From Okeanomitos corallinicola TIOX110 (GTDB taxonomy: Bacteria > Cyanobacteriota > Cyanobacteriia > Cyanobacteriales > Nostocaceae), in assembly GCF_038050375.1 (NCBI RefSeq), contig NZ_CP150886.1, positions 992,001 to 1,056,000 of the forward strand: 64,000 nt of DNA, read 5' to 3'. Numbering within the stretch: the stretch's first letter is position 1; the number at the start of each line of letters is the position of its first letter. The notes below the pieces were generated by a model, which saw only the letters and a list, made by a program, of their open reading frames with translations, made no database searches and was not told the DNA's origin. Shown here one piece after another: positions 52,766 through 61,952 of the stretch. Position numbers and translations under genes: made by a program.

Positions 52766-53161
52766 TTAACTCAAATCTGCAATTAATTGAATTACCCTTG
52801 CTTTTACCTCGTCTCTGACACGGCGAAAAGTATCAATATTATGACCTTCTGGATCATCTAATTGCCAATCTGCAAAGGTTTCTCTTAACACCCATTCTTG
52901 GGGTAAATTTACACCACAACCACATAAAGAAATTACCGCATCAAAATCTTCTGGGTTGAAATTATCCAATGATTTAGAGGTTTGATTACTAATATCAATG
53001 CCGATTTCTGACATCACTTGTACAGAAATTGGATCTACTTGACTGGATGCTAAACCAGAACTAACAACGGCAATTTTTCCCTCTCCTAAAGTTTTCGCAA
53101 ATCCTTCTGCCATTTGGGAACGACGGGAATTTTTTTTACAAACAAACATTACTTTTTTCAT
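52766..53161 (-). CDS. arsC: Arsenate reductase ArsC (low-molecular-weight phosphatase type)
   Basis: 131 residues from the ATG at 53161 (MKKVMFVCKKNSRRSQMAEG); a longer frame adds an unlike leader. The P-loop CKKNSRRSQ has the C-x5-R nucleophile motif. Further cysteines are in SLCGCGVNLP, and the Asp loop is in DPEGHNIDTFR. This is the cyanobacterial ArsC, which reduces arsenate to arsenite using glutathione/glutaredoxin. It is third in an aqp-arsH-arsC run, with 115 bp separating it from arsH. Confidence 0.93.
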   Translation of the reverse strand: MKKVMFVCKKNSRRSQMAEGFAKTLGEGKIAVVSSGLASSQVDPISVQVMSEIGIDISNQTSKSLDNFNPEDFDAVISLCGCGVNLPQEWVLRETFADWQLDDPEGHNIDTFRRVRDEVKARVIQLIADLS

Positions 53162-53276
53162 GATTTTGTTAGTTGATAAATAAAGGTTTGTTGATTTATT
53201 TAATGGTGATGAAATAAAGAACCACAGAGAACACAAAGAAATGAGATGTAAAAAGATATTTTCGGGTTTACATTTA

Positions 53277-53918
53277 TCATTTCAAGGCGTTATTAGCTAG
53301 TTGAATTGTTTCTTTGGCGGCTTTTTCTTTACGTTCACTGTAGCGATCTGTTAAATAATCAACTTGATCGCGTAACAGCAAGGTAAACTTATATAATTCT
53401 TCCATGACATCAACTACTCTATCTCGATAAGCGGAATCTTTCATTGTTCCATCTTCATGGAATTCTTGATAAGCTTTGGCTACGGAAGATTGATTAGGAA
53501 TGGTAAACATTCGCATCCAACGTCCTAAAATTCGCAGAGTATTGACAGCATTAAAAGATTGAGAACCACCGCTAACTTGCATTACGGCTAAAGTCCTTCC
53601 TTGGGTTGGTCTCACAGCACCAATACTCAAAGGAATCCAATCAATTTGATTTTTTATAATTCCTGTTATATTACCGTGCATTTCTGGTGAAGACCACACT
53701 TGACCTTCTGACCACATACTCAATTTTCGCAATTCTTGAACTTTGGGATGAGTATCAGGAACACTACCATAAATTGGTAATTCACATGGATCAAAAAATC
53801 TTACTTCTGCCCCAAATTCTGTAATAATTCTGGCTGCTTCTTCTGCTAATAACCGACTGTAAGAACGTTCTCGCAATGAACCATATAAAAATAAAATTCT
53901 CGGTGGATGATCACTCAT
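53277..53918 (-). CDS. arsH: ArsH, NADPH-dependent FMN reductase of arsenic resistance
   Basis: 213 residues. The flavodoxin-like ArsH pattern is [20 protein letters not shown] (FMN phosphate loop), then [20 protein letters not shown] and [17 protein letters not shown]. ArsH proteins oxidise organoarsenicals and reduce quinones/chromate. It follows the aquaporin gene by 15 bp and is presumably in the same operon. Confidence 0.95.
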   Translation of the reverse strand: MSDHPPRILFLYGSLRERSYSRLLAEEAARIITEFGAEVRFFDPCELPIYGSVPDTHPKVQELRKLSMWSEGQVWSSPEMHGNITGIIKNQIDWIPLSIGAVRPTQGRTLAVMQVSGGSQSFNAVNTLRILGRWMRMFTIPNQSSVAKAYQEFHEDGTMKDSAYRDRVVDVMEELYKFTLLLRDQVDYLTDRYSERKEKAAKETIQLANNALK

Positions 53919-53933
53919 AAAACTCCTAATTAC

Positions 53934-54641
53934 CTATCTTTGTAAATCTGAATATGCTATGTTTTTATAAACAAAAACTGCAAATTGCGCTCCTAAAATT
54001 GGTGCTACCCAATAAACCCAGTGATGCTGCCAAATTCCTCCGATTAATGCAGGTGAAAAAGAACGGGCTGGGTTCATACTCGCGCCAGTAATTGGTCCCA
54101 TAAATGCTGCTTCTACACCTACGGTTAAACCGATTGCTAATCCTGCAAAACTGCTATTGGCTCGTTTATCAACTGCTGCACCTAAAATCACAAACATTAA
54201 TATAAATGTGAGCATAAATTCTAAAATTAATGATTGCAACCAGTTGTTATTTAAAGGAAGAGTCGCACCTAAGTTAGCTACTTTTCCTAAACTCAATAAT
54301 AGTAATGCAGATGCTATGGTTGCACCTAATAATTGTGAGAAAATATAAGGTAATATCTGCTTTTTTGGGAAAAAACCACCTTGCCATAATGCTAAGGTGA
54401 CGGCTGGGTTTAAATGTGCGCCGCTAATATGTCCTAAACTATAAATTAAGGCTGCAACCACAGCACCAAATACAAAACTAATTCCTAAATGAGTAATAGC
54501 GCCTTGACTGATGTTATTTACCATCACTGCACCAGTACCTGCAAATACTAAAATAAAAGTACCTATTGCTTCCGCTAAGGCTTTTCGCCAATAAGGTATA
54601 AATAATTTCTTTAACCCTAATTTTCTAGCTGTGATGGACAC
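53934..54641 (-). CDS. Aquaporin/aquaglyceroporin (AqpS-like) of the arsenic operon
   Basis: 235 residues with six helices and the two half-helix signatures: HLNPAVTLA (about 75) and MNPARSFSP (about 189). The six-helix MIP fold is clear. In Sinorhizobium meliloti an aquaglyceroporin (AqpS) replaces the ArsB pump: ArsC makes arsenite, which leaves by channel diffusion. Its position as the first gene ahead of arsH and arsC, behind an ArsR-type operator, supports the same role here; selectivity for arsenite over water or glycerol is inference. Confidence 0.88.
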   Translation of the reverse strand: MSITARKLGLKKLFIPYWRKALAEAIGTFILVFAGTGAVMVNNISQGAITHLGISFVFGAVVAALIYSLGHISGAHLNPAVTLALWQGGFFPKKQILPYIFSQLLGATIASALLLLSLGKVANLGATLPLNNNWLQSLILEFMLTFILMFVILGAAVDKRANSSFAGLAIGLTVGVEAAFMGPITGASMNPARSFSPALIGGIWQHHWVYWVAPILGAQFAVFVYKNIAYSDLQR

Positions 54642-54682
54642 TTTTGCCCCTAATAGTTCAAAAAAAATTGATACATAAAATC

Positions 54683-54717
54683 ATATCAAAAAAAGTTGAT
54701 ATGTCAATATCAATTTT
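54683..54717 (-). promoter_or_regulatory. ArsR-type operator upstream of the aquaporin-arsH-arsC operon
   Basis: ATATCAA-N6-TTGATAT at 54683-54702 contains exactly the ATCAA-N6-TTGAT core known for ArsR/SmtB-family repressors of arsenic operons. It is followed by a second overlapping palindrome, TGATAT-GTCA-ATATCA (54697-54712). The site is about 42 bp upstream of the aquaporin ATG. No arsR gene is in the window, so the repressor would act from elsewhere. Confidence 0.7.
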
Positions 54718-54749
54718 TTAATAATTGGAAAATAGGGAATTTTAGGAGA

Positions 54750-54845
54750 TCGTACACTATTGGCGGGCAAGATGCCCACCCCACAAGAGTTTCATGATTA
54801 TGATTTATACCTCATAAGAATAAAATATGCTGTAAATTAACCCAT
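54750..54845. repeat. Interspersed repeat with GGCGGGCAAGATGCCCACC core
   Basis: Positions about 54760-54790 read GGCGGGCAAGATGCCCACCC, with an internal GGGCA/TGCCC hairpin, followed by CACAAGAG. I recognise it as a repeat common in Nostocales genomes. Its function is unknown. Confidence 0.5.
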
Positions 54846-54936
54846 AGGACTTATGCAAAAAAACCATCAAACTCCTATTCTTCTGTGTTCTCTGCGTCCT
54901 CTGCGGTTTGATATTCCGTAACTGGTGCGTAAGTCC
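54846..54936. mobile_element. MITE-like element with AGGACTTA(T/C)GCA inverted ends
   Basis: The left end AGGACTTATGCA is mirrored by TGCGTAAGTCCT at the right. The interior contains TTCTCTGCGTCCTCTGCGG, a tandem heptamer-derived sequence. Non-coding element between the arsenic operon and the VanY-type gene. Confidence 0.68.
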
Positions 54937-54955
54937 TGACTCAATAAACCATTAA

Positions 54956-55750
54956 CTACTGTACAGGTTTAATATCTCTAGCTTTGTAGAAGGTTTCTAA
55001 ACTATTGCGATCGCCTACAAAACGCCAGTGCCAAGGTTCATAACTCACACCTTGGGGGTTATTTTTAGGAAATGACAATTCAAAACTAAACCGGGCTGCA
55101 TTAGCTTCTAACCATTGATATGCTTGGGTATTTTCAAAGGTAGTTTGTAGGTTAGTTACTGGTACTTTTCCATCTCCAATATCTACAGCATAGCCTGTAT
55201 GATGTTCACTGTGACCAGGAGGGGCGCTTACGGCTGCTCTTTCGGCGGGGGTTTGATTTCGTTGAGCGCCAACATTAAAAAATAACTGTTCTTGCTGTTG
55301 AACTGTGCGAAAACCAGAAATTGGTACTAAAATCACACCTGAACTTCTAGCAGCTTGTACCATCGCTTGAAATCTTTGGGCTGCTGCTGTTCTCAGTTTG
55401 ATCCTACCATCAGCTGTAATTGCTAAAAGTTCTGACTCTGATGCTTGGGGATAAGCTAAATGTCCTAGTACAGCATCATTTTTAGTGGTTGGAGAATTAG
55501 TTGGTGTAGGTGTAGAAACCACTGGTGTTTCTTGAGTATCAACAACTTTTTTAGGTGCGGTAATAAAAAATAAAAAACCACTACCTACTGCTAAAACGGC
55601 AAATCCTATTAATCCACCAATAATTAGAACTAGGGGCTGTATACGTAACTGAGAACCGGTATCAGTCGTATCCCTAAAAGCTTCTGGAATATCATCACCT
55701 ATTTCTAATGATGAATTTTGTGGTTGTTTGGGAAACCCTGACTTTTTCAA
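54956..55750 (-). CDS. D-alanyl-D-alanine carboxypeptidase (VanY/M15 family)
   Basis: 264 residues. A cytosolic N-tail (about 1-38) is followed by one transmembrane anchor at about 39-70 (LVLIIGGLIGFAVLAVGSGF) and a Pro/Thr linker. The M15 metallopeptidase domain has SGFRTVQQQEQLFFN, the zinc motif SEHHTGYAVDIGD (His and Asp) and the third ligand in YEPWHWRFVGD. It trims the terminal D-Ala of peptidoglycan stem peptides on the periplasmic side. Confidence 0.94.
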   Translation of the reverse strand: MKKSGFPKQPQNSSLEIGDDIPEAFRDTTDTGSQLRIQPLVLIIGGLIGFAVLAVGSGFLFFITAPKKVVDTQETPVVSTPTPTNSPTTKNDAVLGHLAYPQASESELLAITADGRIKLRTAAAQRFQAMVQAARSSGVILVPISGFRTVQQQEQLFFNVGAQRNQTPAERAAVSAPPGHSEHHTGYAVDIGDGKVPVTNLQTTFENTQAYQWLEANAARFSFELSFPKNNPQGVSYEPWHWRFVGDRNSLETFYKARDIKPVQ

Positions 55751-55947
55751 GAATCTACTCCTATATAATATTTTAGATTTTAGATTTTAGATAGTTGTGG
55801 GGATTTTGATTGCTGAAAAACTTGACGAATTGAGATTTTTATATTTTCTCAATCATAATCATTTTACTAATTTAATTGAAAATTATAGACTGGCAAAAAA
55901 TGAAATAAATAGATATGATTTGATATCCATAGTTTTTTGTTAAGGTC

Positions 55948-56865
55948 TTGATAAATCTCTTAGAACTATACATCAAGTTGATCAGCTTAGTCCTAATTGG
56001 AATGATCTTAGGACGGAAGTTACCGACTCAATTTCCTACCCAGTTAGGTAAATTTTTATTTTGGGTAGGAGTACCGATAAGCATTGTTGCTTTTTTACGG
56101 CAAACTGACTTATCAGGACAGATTTGGATAGCACCTGCGATCGCATATCTAGCGATTTTACTAGGAGCATTTCTAGCCTGGTTAGGTATCAAAGGTCAAG
56201 CCCATTTGACAAATTCTTTACCTCAACAACCAACCCAAGGTAGTTTGATTTTAGCAGCGATGGTAGGTAACACAGGTTATCTGGGCTTTCCCATCACTTT
56301 AACAATGGTCGGTAAAGAATATTTCGCCTGGGCTTTATTCTACGACTTATTAGGAACTGTATTAGGGGCTTATGGCTTAGGAGTCTTACTAGCATCCCGT
56401 TTTGGCAGTAAAGCCGGAAATTATCTCCACACAGCTAAAGCAATTGTGATCAATCCTGCCCTGTGGAGTTTTGGGTTTGGGTTACTATTTCGCCAAGTAT
56501 CAATTCCCGAAGTAATGGAATTTACTTTAGAAAAACTAGCTTGGTGTGCCTTAGCTTTATCTTTGATGTTAATCGGTATGAGGGTATCACGCCTCAATTC
56601 TTGGTACAAACTCAAACCAGCAGCAAGTAGCATTTTTATTAAAATGCTCTTAGTTCCTCTCATGTTAGGCTTCTGCTTACCCCTGTTTGGTGTGACTGGA
56701 GAGGCTGCACAGGTCATAGTTTTGCAAATGGCCATGCCTCCAGCTTTTGGCACACTGATATTAGCAGAAACCTTTGATCTAGATCGGGATTTAGCTGTGA
56801 CGGCTTTAGGTATGGGGCTAATCGTGTTATTATTTACTCTTCCTGTTTGGTTATGGTTGTTTTGA
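55948..56865 (+). CDS. AEC-family (auxin efflux carrier-like) transporter
   Basis: 305 residues from a TTG start preceded by TAAGG, with about ten hydrophobic helices. N-terminal LIGMILGRKLPTQFPTQLGK and the internal LILAAMVGNTGYLGFPITLT are the AEC pattern. C-terminal VIVLQMAMPPAFGTLILAET and FDLDRDLAVTALGMGL complete it. The substrate is unknown; bacterial relatives carry organic acids. A downstream ATG start is possible but would lose the first helix. Confidence 0.9.
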   Translation: MINLLELYIKLISLVLIGMILGRKLPTQFPTQLGKFLFWVGVPISIVAFLRQTDLSGQIWIAPAIAYLAILLGAFLAWLGIKGQAHLTNSLPQQPTQGSLILAAMVGNTGYLGFPITLTMVGKEYFAWALFYDLLGTVLGAYGLGVLLASRFGSKAGNYLHTAKAIVINPALWSFGFGLLFRQVSIPEVMEFTLEKLAWCALALSLMLIGMRVSRLNSWYKLKPAASSIFIKMLLVPLMLGFCLPLFGVTGEAAQVIVLQMAMPPAFGTLILAETFDLDRDLAVTALGMGLIVLLFTLPVWLWLF

Positions 56866-56884
56866 AGGAGAAGGTAGAAATTTT

Positions 56885-57403
56885 TTAATTTTTAACTGTT
56901 AATTTCTGTGCCAATGCTTCAGGATTCATAAGTTCATAATCTTCAAAAGGTTGATGAATCCAGGGATTATCGGGTAAATAATCAACATAATAATCTGGTT
57001 TAATTAAAGAACATTTTTTGTACCAAATTACAGCGGTACGAATTTCTGCTATGTTGAATTCCTGATGTTCTTGTAACCAAGGAATTGTTTTTTGTAGAGT
57101 TACCCCCGAATCTACTAAATCATCTACCAACAGAATGCGATCGCCTAAACTTTCCGTAGTCATGGTTAAATGATGGGAAACTATTAAACTGCCTCTGTCT
57201 TGTTTACCCGCACCGTTGTAAGATGACGTAGCTAAAATTGCTAAAGGTAAATCATATATCCGTGAAAGAATATCTCCTACACGTAGCCCTCCTCTAGCAA
57301 GACAAACAATTTGATTAAATTGCCAACCAGATTGATAAATCTTAACGGCTAATTGTTCAATTTTATGGTGATAATCTGACCAAGAAATGTAAAGGTCTGA
57401 CAT
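56885..57403 (-). CDS. Phosphoribosyltransferase-domain protein
   Basis: 172 residues. The type I PRTase PRPP-binding motif is ILLVDDLVDSGVTLQK (about 98-113), with FNQIVCLARGGLRVGDIL upstream as the first loop. The pattern resembles xanthine/hypoxanthine-type PRTases (XGPRT-like) with a compact hood. The base it salvages is not determinable. It is divergent from the downstream symporter gene. Confidence 0.9.
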   Translation of the reverse strand: MSDLYISWSDYHHKIEQLAVKIYQSGWQFNQIVCLARGGLRVGDILSRIYDLPLAILATSSYNGAGKQDRGSLIVSHHLTMTTESLGDRILLVDDLVDSGVTLQKTIPWLQEHQEFNIAEIRTAVIWYKKCSLIKPDYYVDYLPDNPWIHQPFEDYELMNPEALAQKLTVKN

Positions 57404-57473
57404 AAGAATTTAGGGAAGTATTTTTGAGTTAGCACAGCAAATTCCAATTATCTTAATATGAGTGTGTGCGATA

Positions 57474-58910
57474 ATGAAAGATTCTAATAGTGAAAAATTA
57501 CTCAGTGAAAAGTTAGATTTAAAAACTAAACTAGCTTATGGTGCTGGAGATTTAGGCCCAGCAATTACTTCTAATATTGCCATATTTTATTTGCTGTTAT
57601 TTTTTACCAATGTAGCTGGTATTCCCGCTGGTTTAGCTGGAAGTATTTTAATGATTGGTAAAATCTGGGATGCTGTTAATGATCCGATCGTGGGGTTATT
57701 AAGTGATAAAACTAAATCTCCGGGTTGGGGTCGTCGTTTACCTTGGATGTTTTACGGAGCAATTCCTTTCGGTTTATTCTTTTTCTTACAATGGATTGTA
57801 CCACCATTTAGCTCAGAAACAAGTAATAATATTTGGCCGTTGTTTTGGTATTACGTTGTCATTGGCATTTTCTCCCAAGCATTATTTACAATTGTGAATT
57901 TGCCTTACACTGCTATGACACCAGAATTAAGCCAAGATTATGACGAAAGAACAAGTTTAAATGGTTTTCGCTTTACTTTTTCCATTGGTGGTAGTATTTT
58001 ATCTTTAATTTTTGCCCAAATTATTTTTTATCTAGTTAGTGATCCTCAGCAACAGTACATAACTTTGGCAGCAATTTGTACTGTGATTGCCGTTATATCA
58101 TTATATTGGTGTGTTTATGGAACACGCGATCGCATTTTAGCTTTTGAAGCTAAACGTATTCAGTTGGAACAACCTCCAGAAATTCCATTTTTGCAACAGA
58201 TTAAAATTGCCTTTAGTAATCGTCCTTTTCTGTTTGTGATTGCTATTTATCTATTTTCTTGGTTAGGGGTACAAATCACTGCTACAGTTATTCCTTACTT
58301 TGTAATTTACTGCATGAAATTAAAAGATTCTCAAGTTCCTACAGTATTAATTGCTGTGCAAGGAACGGCTTTATTAATGTTATCTGTGTGGAGTTATTTA
58401 AGTAAAAGATATGGCAAAAAATTAGTTTATTTTTTAGGCATGACTTTATGGATAATTGCTGCTGCGGGGCTGTTTTTTTTAAAGTCTAATCAAATAGGAT
58501 TAATGTATTTGATGGCTGTTATGGCTGGTTGTGGAGTTTCTACAGCTTATTTAATTCCCTGGTCTATGATTCCCGATGTGATTGAATTAGATGAACTACA
58601 AACCGGACAAAGAAGAGAAGGAGTTTTTTATGGATTTATGGTTTTATTGCAAAAATTTGGTTTAGCTTTCGGTTTATTTGTGACAGGTAACGCTTTACAA
58701 GTTTCTGGTTTTAAGGAAACTGTAGCTGGACAAATTGAATTACCAATCCAACCTGAATCAGCATTATCCGCTATTAGAATTATAGTCGGACCAGTACCAA
58801 CAATCTGTTTAATATTGGGTTTGATTTTGACTTTTTTCTATCCTATTACTCGTGAAATGCACGCAGAAATAATGTTGAAGTTGCAGGAGAGGAGGGGAAA
58901 TAGAGTGTAA
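57474..58910 (+). CDS. GPH-family sugar:cation symporter (MFS)
   Basis: 478 residues from the ATG at 57474 (a GTG at 57462 would add four). LKTKLAYGAGDLGPAITSNI at the start and WDAVNDPIVGLLSDKTKSPG are the glycoside-pentoside-hexuronide (MelB-like) signatures. Twelve helices are expected. IPWSMIPDVIELDELQTGQR near 370 is the conserved C-half motif. It probably takes up or exports a sugar or related solute. Confidence 0.93.
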   Translation: MKDSNSEKLLSEKLDLKTKLAYGAGDLGPAITSNIAIFYLLLFFTNVAGIPAGLAGSILMIGKIWDAVNDPIVGLLSDKTKSPGWGRRLPWMFYGAIPFGLFFFLQWIVPPFSSETSNNIWPLFWYYVVIGIFSQALFTIVNLPYTAMTPELSQDYDERTSLNGFRFTFSIGGSILSLIFAQIIFYLVSDPQQQYITLAAICTVIAVISLYWCVYGTRDRILAFEAKRIQLEQPPEIPFLQQIKIAFSNRPFLFVIAIYLFSWLGVQITATVIPYFVIYCMKLKDSQVPTVLIAVQGTALLMLSVWSYLSKRYGKKLVYFLGMTLWIIAAAGLFFLKSNQIGLMYLMAVMAGCGVSTAYLIPWSMIPDVIELDELQTGQRREGVFYGFMVLLQKFGLAFGLFVTGNALQVSGFKETVAGQIELPIQPESALSAIRIIVGPVPTICLILGLILTFFYPITREMHAEIMLKLQERRGNRV

Positions 58911-59051
58911 ATGAAATAATTACTTTACTGTATTTTTTCATAAAATTCTAGGTAAATATCAGTAATTAGTAATCACTTCATTCGGAAACAAATTTAAAAA
59001 TCTGAACGGCTGAATTAATTTTTGCAATCAATAAGGAAACGGAGACATATT

Positions 59052-59963
59052 ATGAAATTACCAAACTTTCTATTAGCTGGATTTGAAAAATGTGGTACAA
59101 CATCAATCTATAATTATTTGAATGAGCATCCCCAGATTTACATGAGTCCAATTAAAGAGCCTAATTTCTTAGAAAGAGATTGGGACACTTTTACAGGAGA
59201 AAAAAAAGTGCGGATAGACACCCTAGAAAAATATACTAACTTATTCGCAGAAGTTAATGATTCTCATAGGGCAATTGGAGAAGCATCACCAAATTTGCTG
59301 TTTCATTATCAATCATCAATTCCACGTATTCAGCAATATGTACCCCATGCAAAGATTTTAGTAGTTTTGCGTGATCCAGTTACAAGAGCTTATTCTGATT
59401 ACTTAATGCAAATCAGAGATGAAATCACAGGTAATAATCGCACATTAATTGATCAATTAAAATATAGTTCAACCAAATCTTATACCTTGAAAAAAGGCTT
59501 ATACTATACCCCAATTAAATCCTTTTTAGAAACATTTGGAACTGATAATTTCCAAGTATTTCTCTATGATGATTTATCTAAAGATCCTACTAAATTTATG
59601 CAAGAGATTTACACTTACTTAGATGTAGATTCTAGCTTTATTCCAAATACGTCTAAGAAATCTCAAATTGCAGAAGTTCCTCGTTCTCGTGCTGTTAATC
59701 AGCTATTAAAAACTTCCAATCCTATGAGAGATTTTATTGCTTCTGGTTTGCGGATTATTATGCCATTGGAACTACGTCAGAAAATTCGTTCCAGTCTCGT
59801 AAATCTCAATTCTCAAGGTAAAAGTGCTAAATCTATGTCGGAAGAGGAACGTTATGCACTGAGTCAATATTATTATGAAGATGTGTTGAAACTGCAAGAT
59901 TTAATCCAGCGTGATCTGAGTAATTGGACTCCAATAAAACTGGCATCAATGAATAACTCCTGA
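59052..59963 (+). CDS. Sulfotransferase-family protein
   Basis: 303 residues from the ATG at 59052 with a GGAG ribosome binding site; a TTG at 59022 is in frame but unsupported. The 5' PAPS loop is LLAGFEKCGTTSIYNYLNEH (about 6-25). The 3' phosphate region is KILVVLRDPVTRAYSDYLMQ (about 103-122), with the usual Arg and Ser. It transfers a sulfo group from PAPS to an acceptor, perhaps a surface glycan or lipid; the acceptor is unknown. Confidence 0.92.
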   Translation: MKLPNFLLAGFEKCGTTSIYNYLNEHPQIYMSPIKEPNFLERDWDTFTGEKKVRIDTLEKYTNLFAEVNDSHRAIGEASPNLLFHYQSSIPRIQQYVPHAKILVVLRDPVTRAYSDYLMQIRDEITGNNRTLIDQLKYSSTKSYTLKKGLYYTPIKSFLETFGTDNFQVFLYDDLSKDPTKFMQEIYTYLDVDSSFIPNTSKKSQIAEVPRSRAVNQLLKTSNPMRDFIASGLRIIMPLELRQKIRSSLVNLNSQGKSAKSMSEEERYALSQYYYEDVLKLQDLIQRDLSNWTPIKLASMNNS

Positions 59964-59979
59964 TTTTTGACCAATTTTA

Positions 59980-60717
59980 CTATTTAAAACATTCAATCCC
60001 AACATGAGGCATACAATCTAGATAATCCTGCCAAAATTCTTGACCAGATTCTTCTATACCTTCAGGAGAAACTACCATATTTTGCCAAATAACATCCGTA
60101 AAACCAACACTTTTAAACACCCTTTGATATGTCTCTCGACTAAGGTAATAGTTATCAAAACTAAATTTTTCGCCATTAATAGTAAATGTCAACGTCATGG
60201 CTGTTCCTGGTTCTAGAGGTTGAGAAATAGTTTTAATAAATCCATATTTTTCAGTAGTGAGATAGGAACTAATAGGTTGTTCCAAATTATTATTTAAGGT
60301 CACAAAACGACCTCCGGGTTTGAGATTTGTAAATATGGTTTGGCACATTTTTAGTAATTGTTCTTCTGTTTGGGCATAATTTAGTAAATAAGAAGCAACA
60401 ACCAAATCAAAATCACCAATTTTTCCCAGTTCCATCACATCAGCAACAATATATTGAATATCAAATTTTTGTTTAGCTTCTTCCTGTTTTGCCAGTTCGA
60501 TCATTTTTTCAGAAATGTCAACTCCTACAACTAAAGCAGCACCTTTCTTTTTAAACTCTCTGCTATATATTCCTTCTCCACAAGCTAAATCTAAAATAGA
60601 TTTTCCTCTCACATCACCCAGCATATTAAAATATGTATATCTTTCAATATGCGCCCGGATTGGTAAATCTTTTGATCGTTTATATTCTTGGGCTATACTG
60701 TCGTAATGTGCTGCCAT
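59980..60717 (-). CDS. Class I SAM-dependent methyltransferase
   Basis: 245 residues from the ATG at 60717 (MAAHYDSIAQEYKRSKDLP) with an AAAGGT ribosome binding site. A longer frame would overlap chrA and is rejected. Motif I is SILDLACGEGIYSREF, motif II GVDISEKMIELAKQEE, and motif IV DFDLVVASYLLNYAQTEEQL. This is the small-molecule methyltransferase fold. It lies last in a minus-strand run from dnaE. Substrate unknown. Confidence 0.93.
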   Translation of the reverse strand: MAAHYDSIAQEYKRSKDLPIRAHIERYTYFNMLGDVRGKSILDLACGEGIYSREFKKKGAALVVGVDISEKMIELAKQEEAKQKFDIQYIVADVMELGKIGDFDLVVASYLLNYAQTEEQLLKMCQTIFTNLKPGGRFVTLNNNLEQPISSYLTTEKYGFIKTISQPLEPGTAMTLTFTINGEKFSFDNYYLSRETYQRVFKSVGFTDVIWQNMVVSPEGIEESGQEFWQDYLDCMPHVGIECFK

Positions 60718-60758
60718 TTTTTTACCTTTGATAACTACATCTATAATTTTTTTACATA

Positions 60759-61922
60759 TTATCCCAAAACTGAAAAAATCCAACCAATTAAACTACCACC
60801 TAAAACTAACCATGCAGAATTAATGGAGTAGCGAATACTTAAAAATGCAGAAACCCCAAAAATACCTACACCTAAAAAATCAATATATGGTATTTTTTCT
60901 AGACTTAAAGTGGTTATTCCTAGTTGCAAGGATGTTACTACCATTAATGCTACAGCACTAACATTTACTGCATCTAAAAAATACCTTGTCCAAGCTGAAG
61001 CACTTAATTTAGGAATGAGGGGATTTAAAATAGCTACAAACACAAATGAAGGAAGAAAAATTCCTAAAGTGGCGATAATTGCACCAGGTAAACCAGAAAT
61101 TATATAACCGATAAATGTAGCAGTAGAAAGCACTGGTCCAGGGGTAAATTGACCAATTGCTATGGCATCTAATAACTGTTGTTGAGTTAACCATCCATAC
61201 TTTTCTACTAATTCACCTTGTAGAAATGCAATTAGTAAATAACCACCACCAAACAAAATACTACCAACTTTCAGAAAAAATAAACCTAATTTCCATAAAG
61301 GGACAGATACAGGAGTTATAGATATTTTTGGTAAAGTTGCTGTTAGTGTTAAAGCAGTAAGGATTAAGTTAGTTTGATTACTATTGTGTAACCAAATCAT
61401 TCCTAAAATACCACCTAACAATAAAGCTATCACTTCATTAATTTTACCAAACCAAGTTATTAAACAAACCACTACAGCAATGATTAGTAATTGTTTGGTT
61501 TTGACTGCTTTTTTAGATAACCGCCAAAGGGCATTTAATATAATCGCTAAAACTGCGGGTTTAATACCATAAAGTAAAGGTAAAAATTGGGGTAAAGTTC
61601 CGTAATTAATATAAAGCCAAGCTAAAAAAGCCGTTATTAAAACTGCTGGTAAAATAAAACAAATACCAGCAATAATTAAACCTAACCAACCTGCATAAAT
61701 ATAACCAATATGAATGGCCATTTCTGTGGAATTGGGTCCAGGAATTAAGTTAGTTGCCCCTAATAAATCTAAAAAATGTTCTTTTGTTAACCACTGACGA
61801 CGGGTGACTACTTCGTCTTCTATCATGGCAATGTGGGCAACTGGACCACCAAAACCAATTACACCTAATTTCAAGAATATTTTGGCAATTTCACCCAAAC
61901 GATTTAATTGTAAGGTGTTCAT
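60759..61922 (-). CDS. chrA: Chromate transporter ChrA
   Basis: 387 residues made of two homologous CHR domains. The first has FLKLGVIGFGGPVAHIAMIE and ATNLIPGPNSTEMAIHIGYI. The second has FFLKVGSILFGGGYLLIAFL and IGQFTPGPVLSTATFIGYII. The repeated GPxS/GPxL motifs are diagnostic of the long ChrA efflux pumps (CHR superfamily). It expels chromate across the inner membrane. It sits 30 bp downstream of the NADAR gene. Confidence 0.95.
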   Translation of the reverse strand: MNTLQLNRLGEIAKIFLKLGVIGFGGPVAHIAMIEDEVVTRRQWLTKEHFLDLLGATNLIPGPNSTEMAIHIGYIYAGWLGLIIAGICFILPAVLITAFLAWLYINYGTLPQFLPLLYGIKPAVLAIILNALWRLSKKAVKTKQLLIIAVVVCLITWFGKINEVIALLLGGILGMIWLHNSNQTNLILTALTLTATLPKISITPVSVPLWKLGLFFLKVGSILFGGGYLLIAFLQGELVEKYGWLTQQQLLDAIAIGQFTPGPVLSTATFIGYIISGLPGAIIATLGIFLPSFVFVAILNPLIPKLSASAWTRYFLDAVNVSAVALMVVTSLQLGITTLSLEKIPYIDFLGVGIFGVSAFLSIRYSINSAWLVLGGSLIGWIFSVLG

Positions 61923-61952
61923 TTTTTGATGGGAAATTTTATGTATTGTTAT

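Noticed and set aside
60717-60783. Overlap of the methyltransferase gene with chrA
   Set aside because: The overlap exists only with a 22-residue upstream extension; the MAAHYDS start with its own ribosome binding site removes it.
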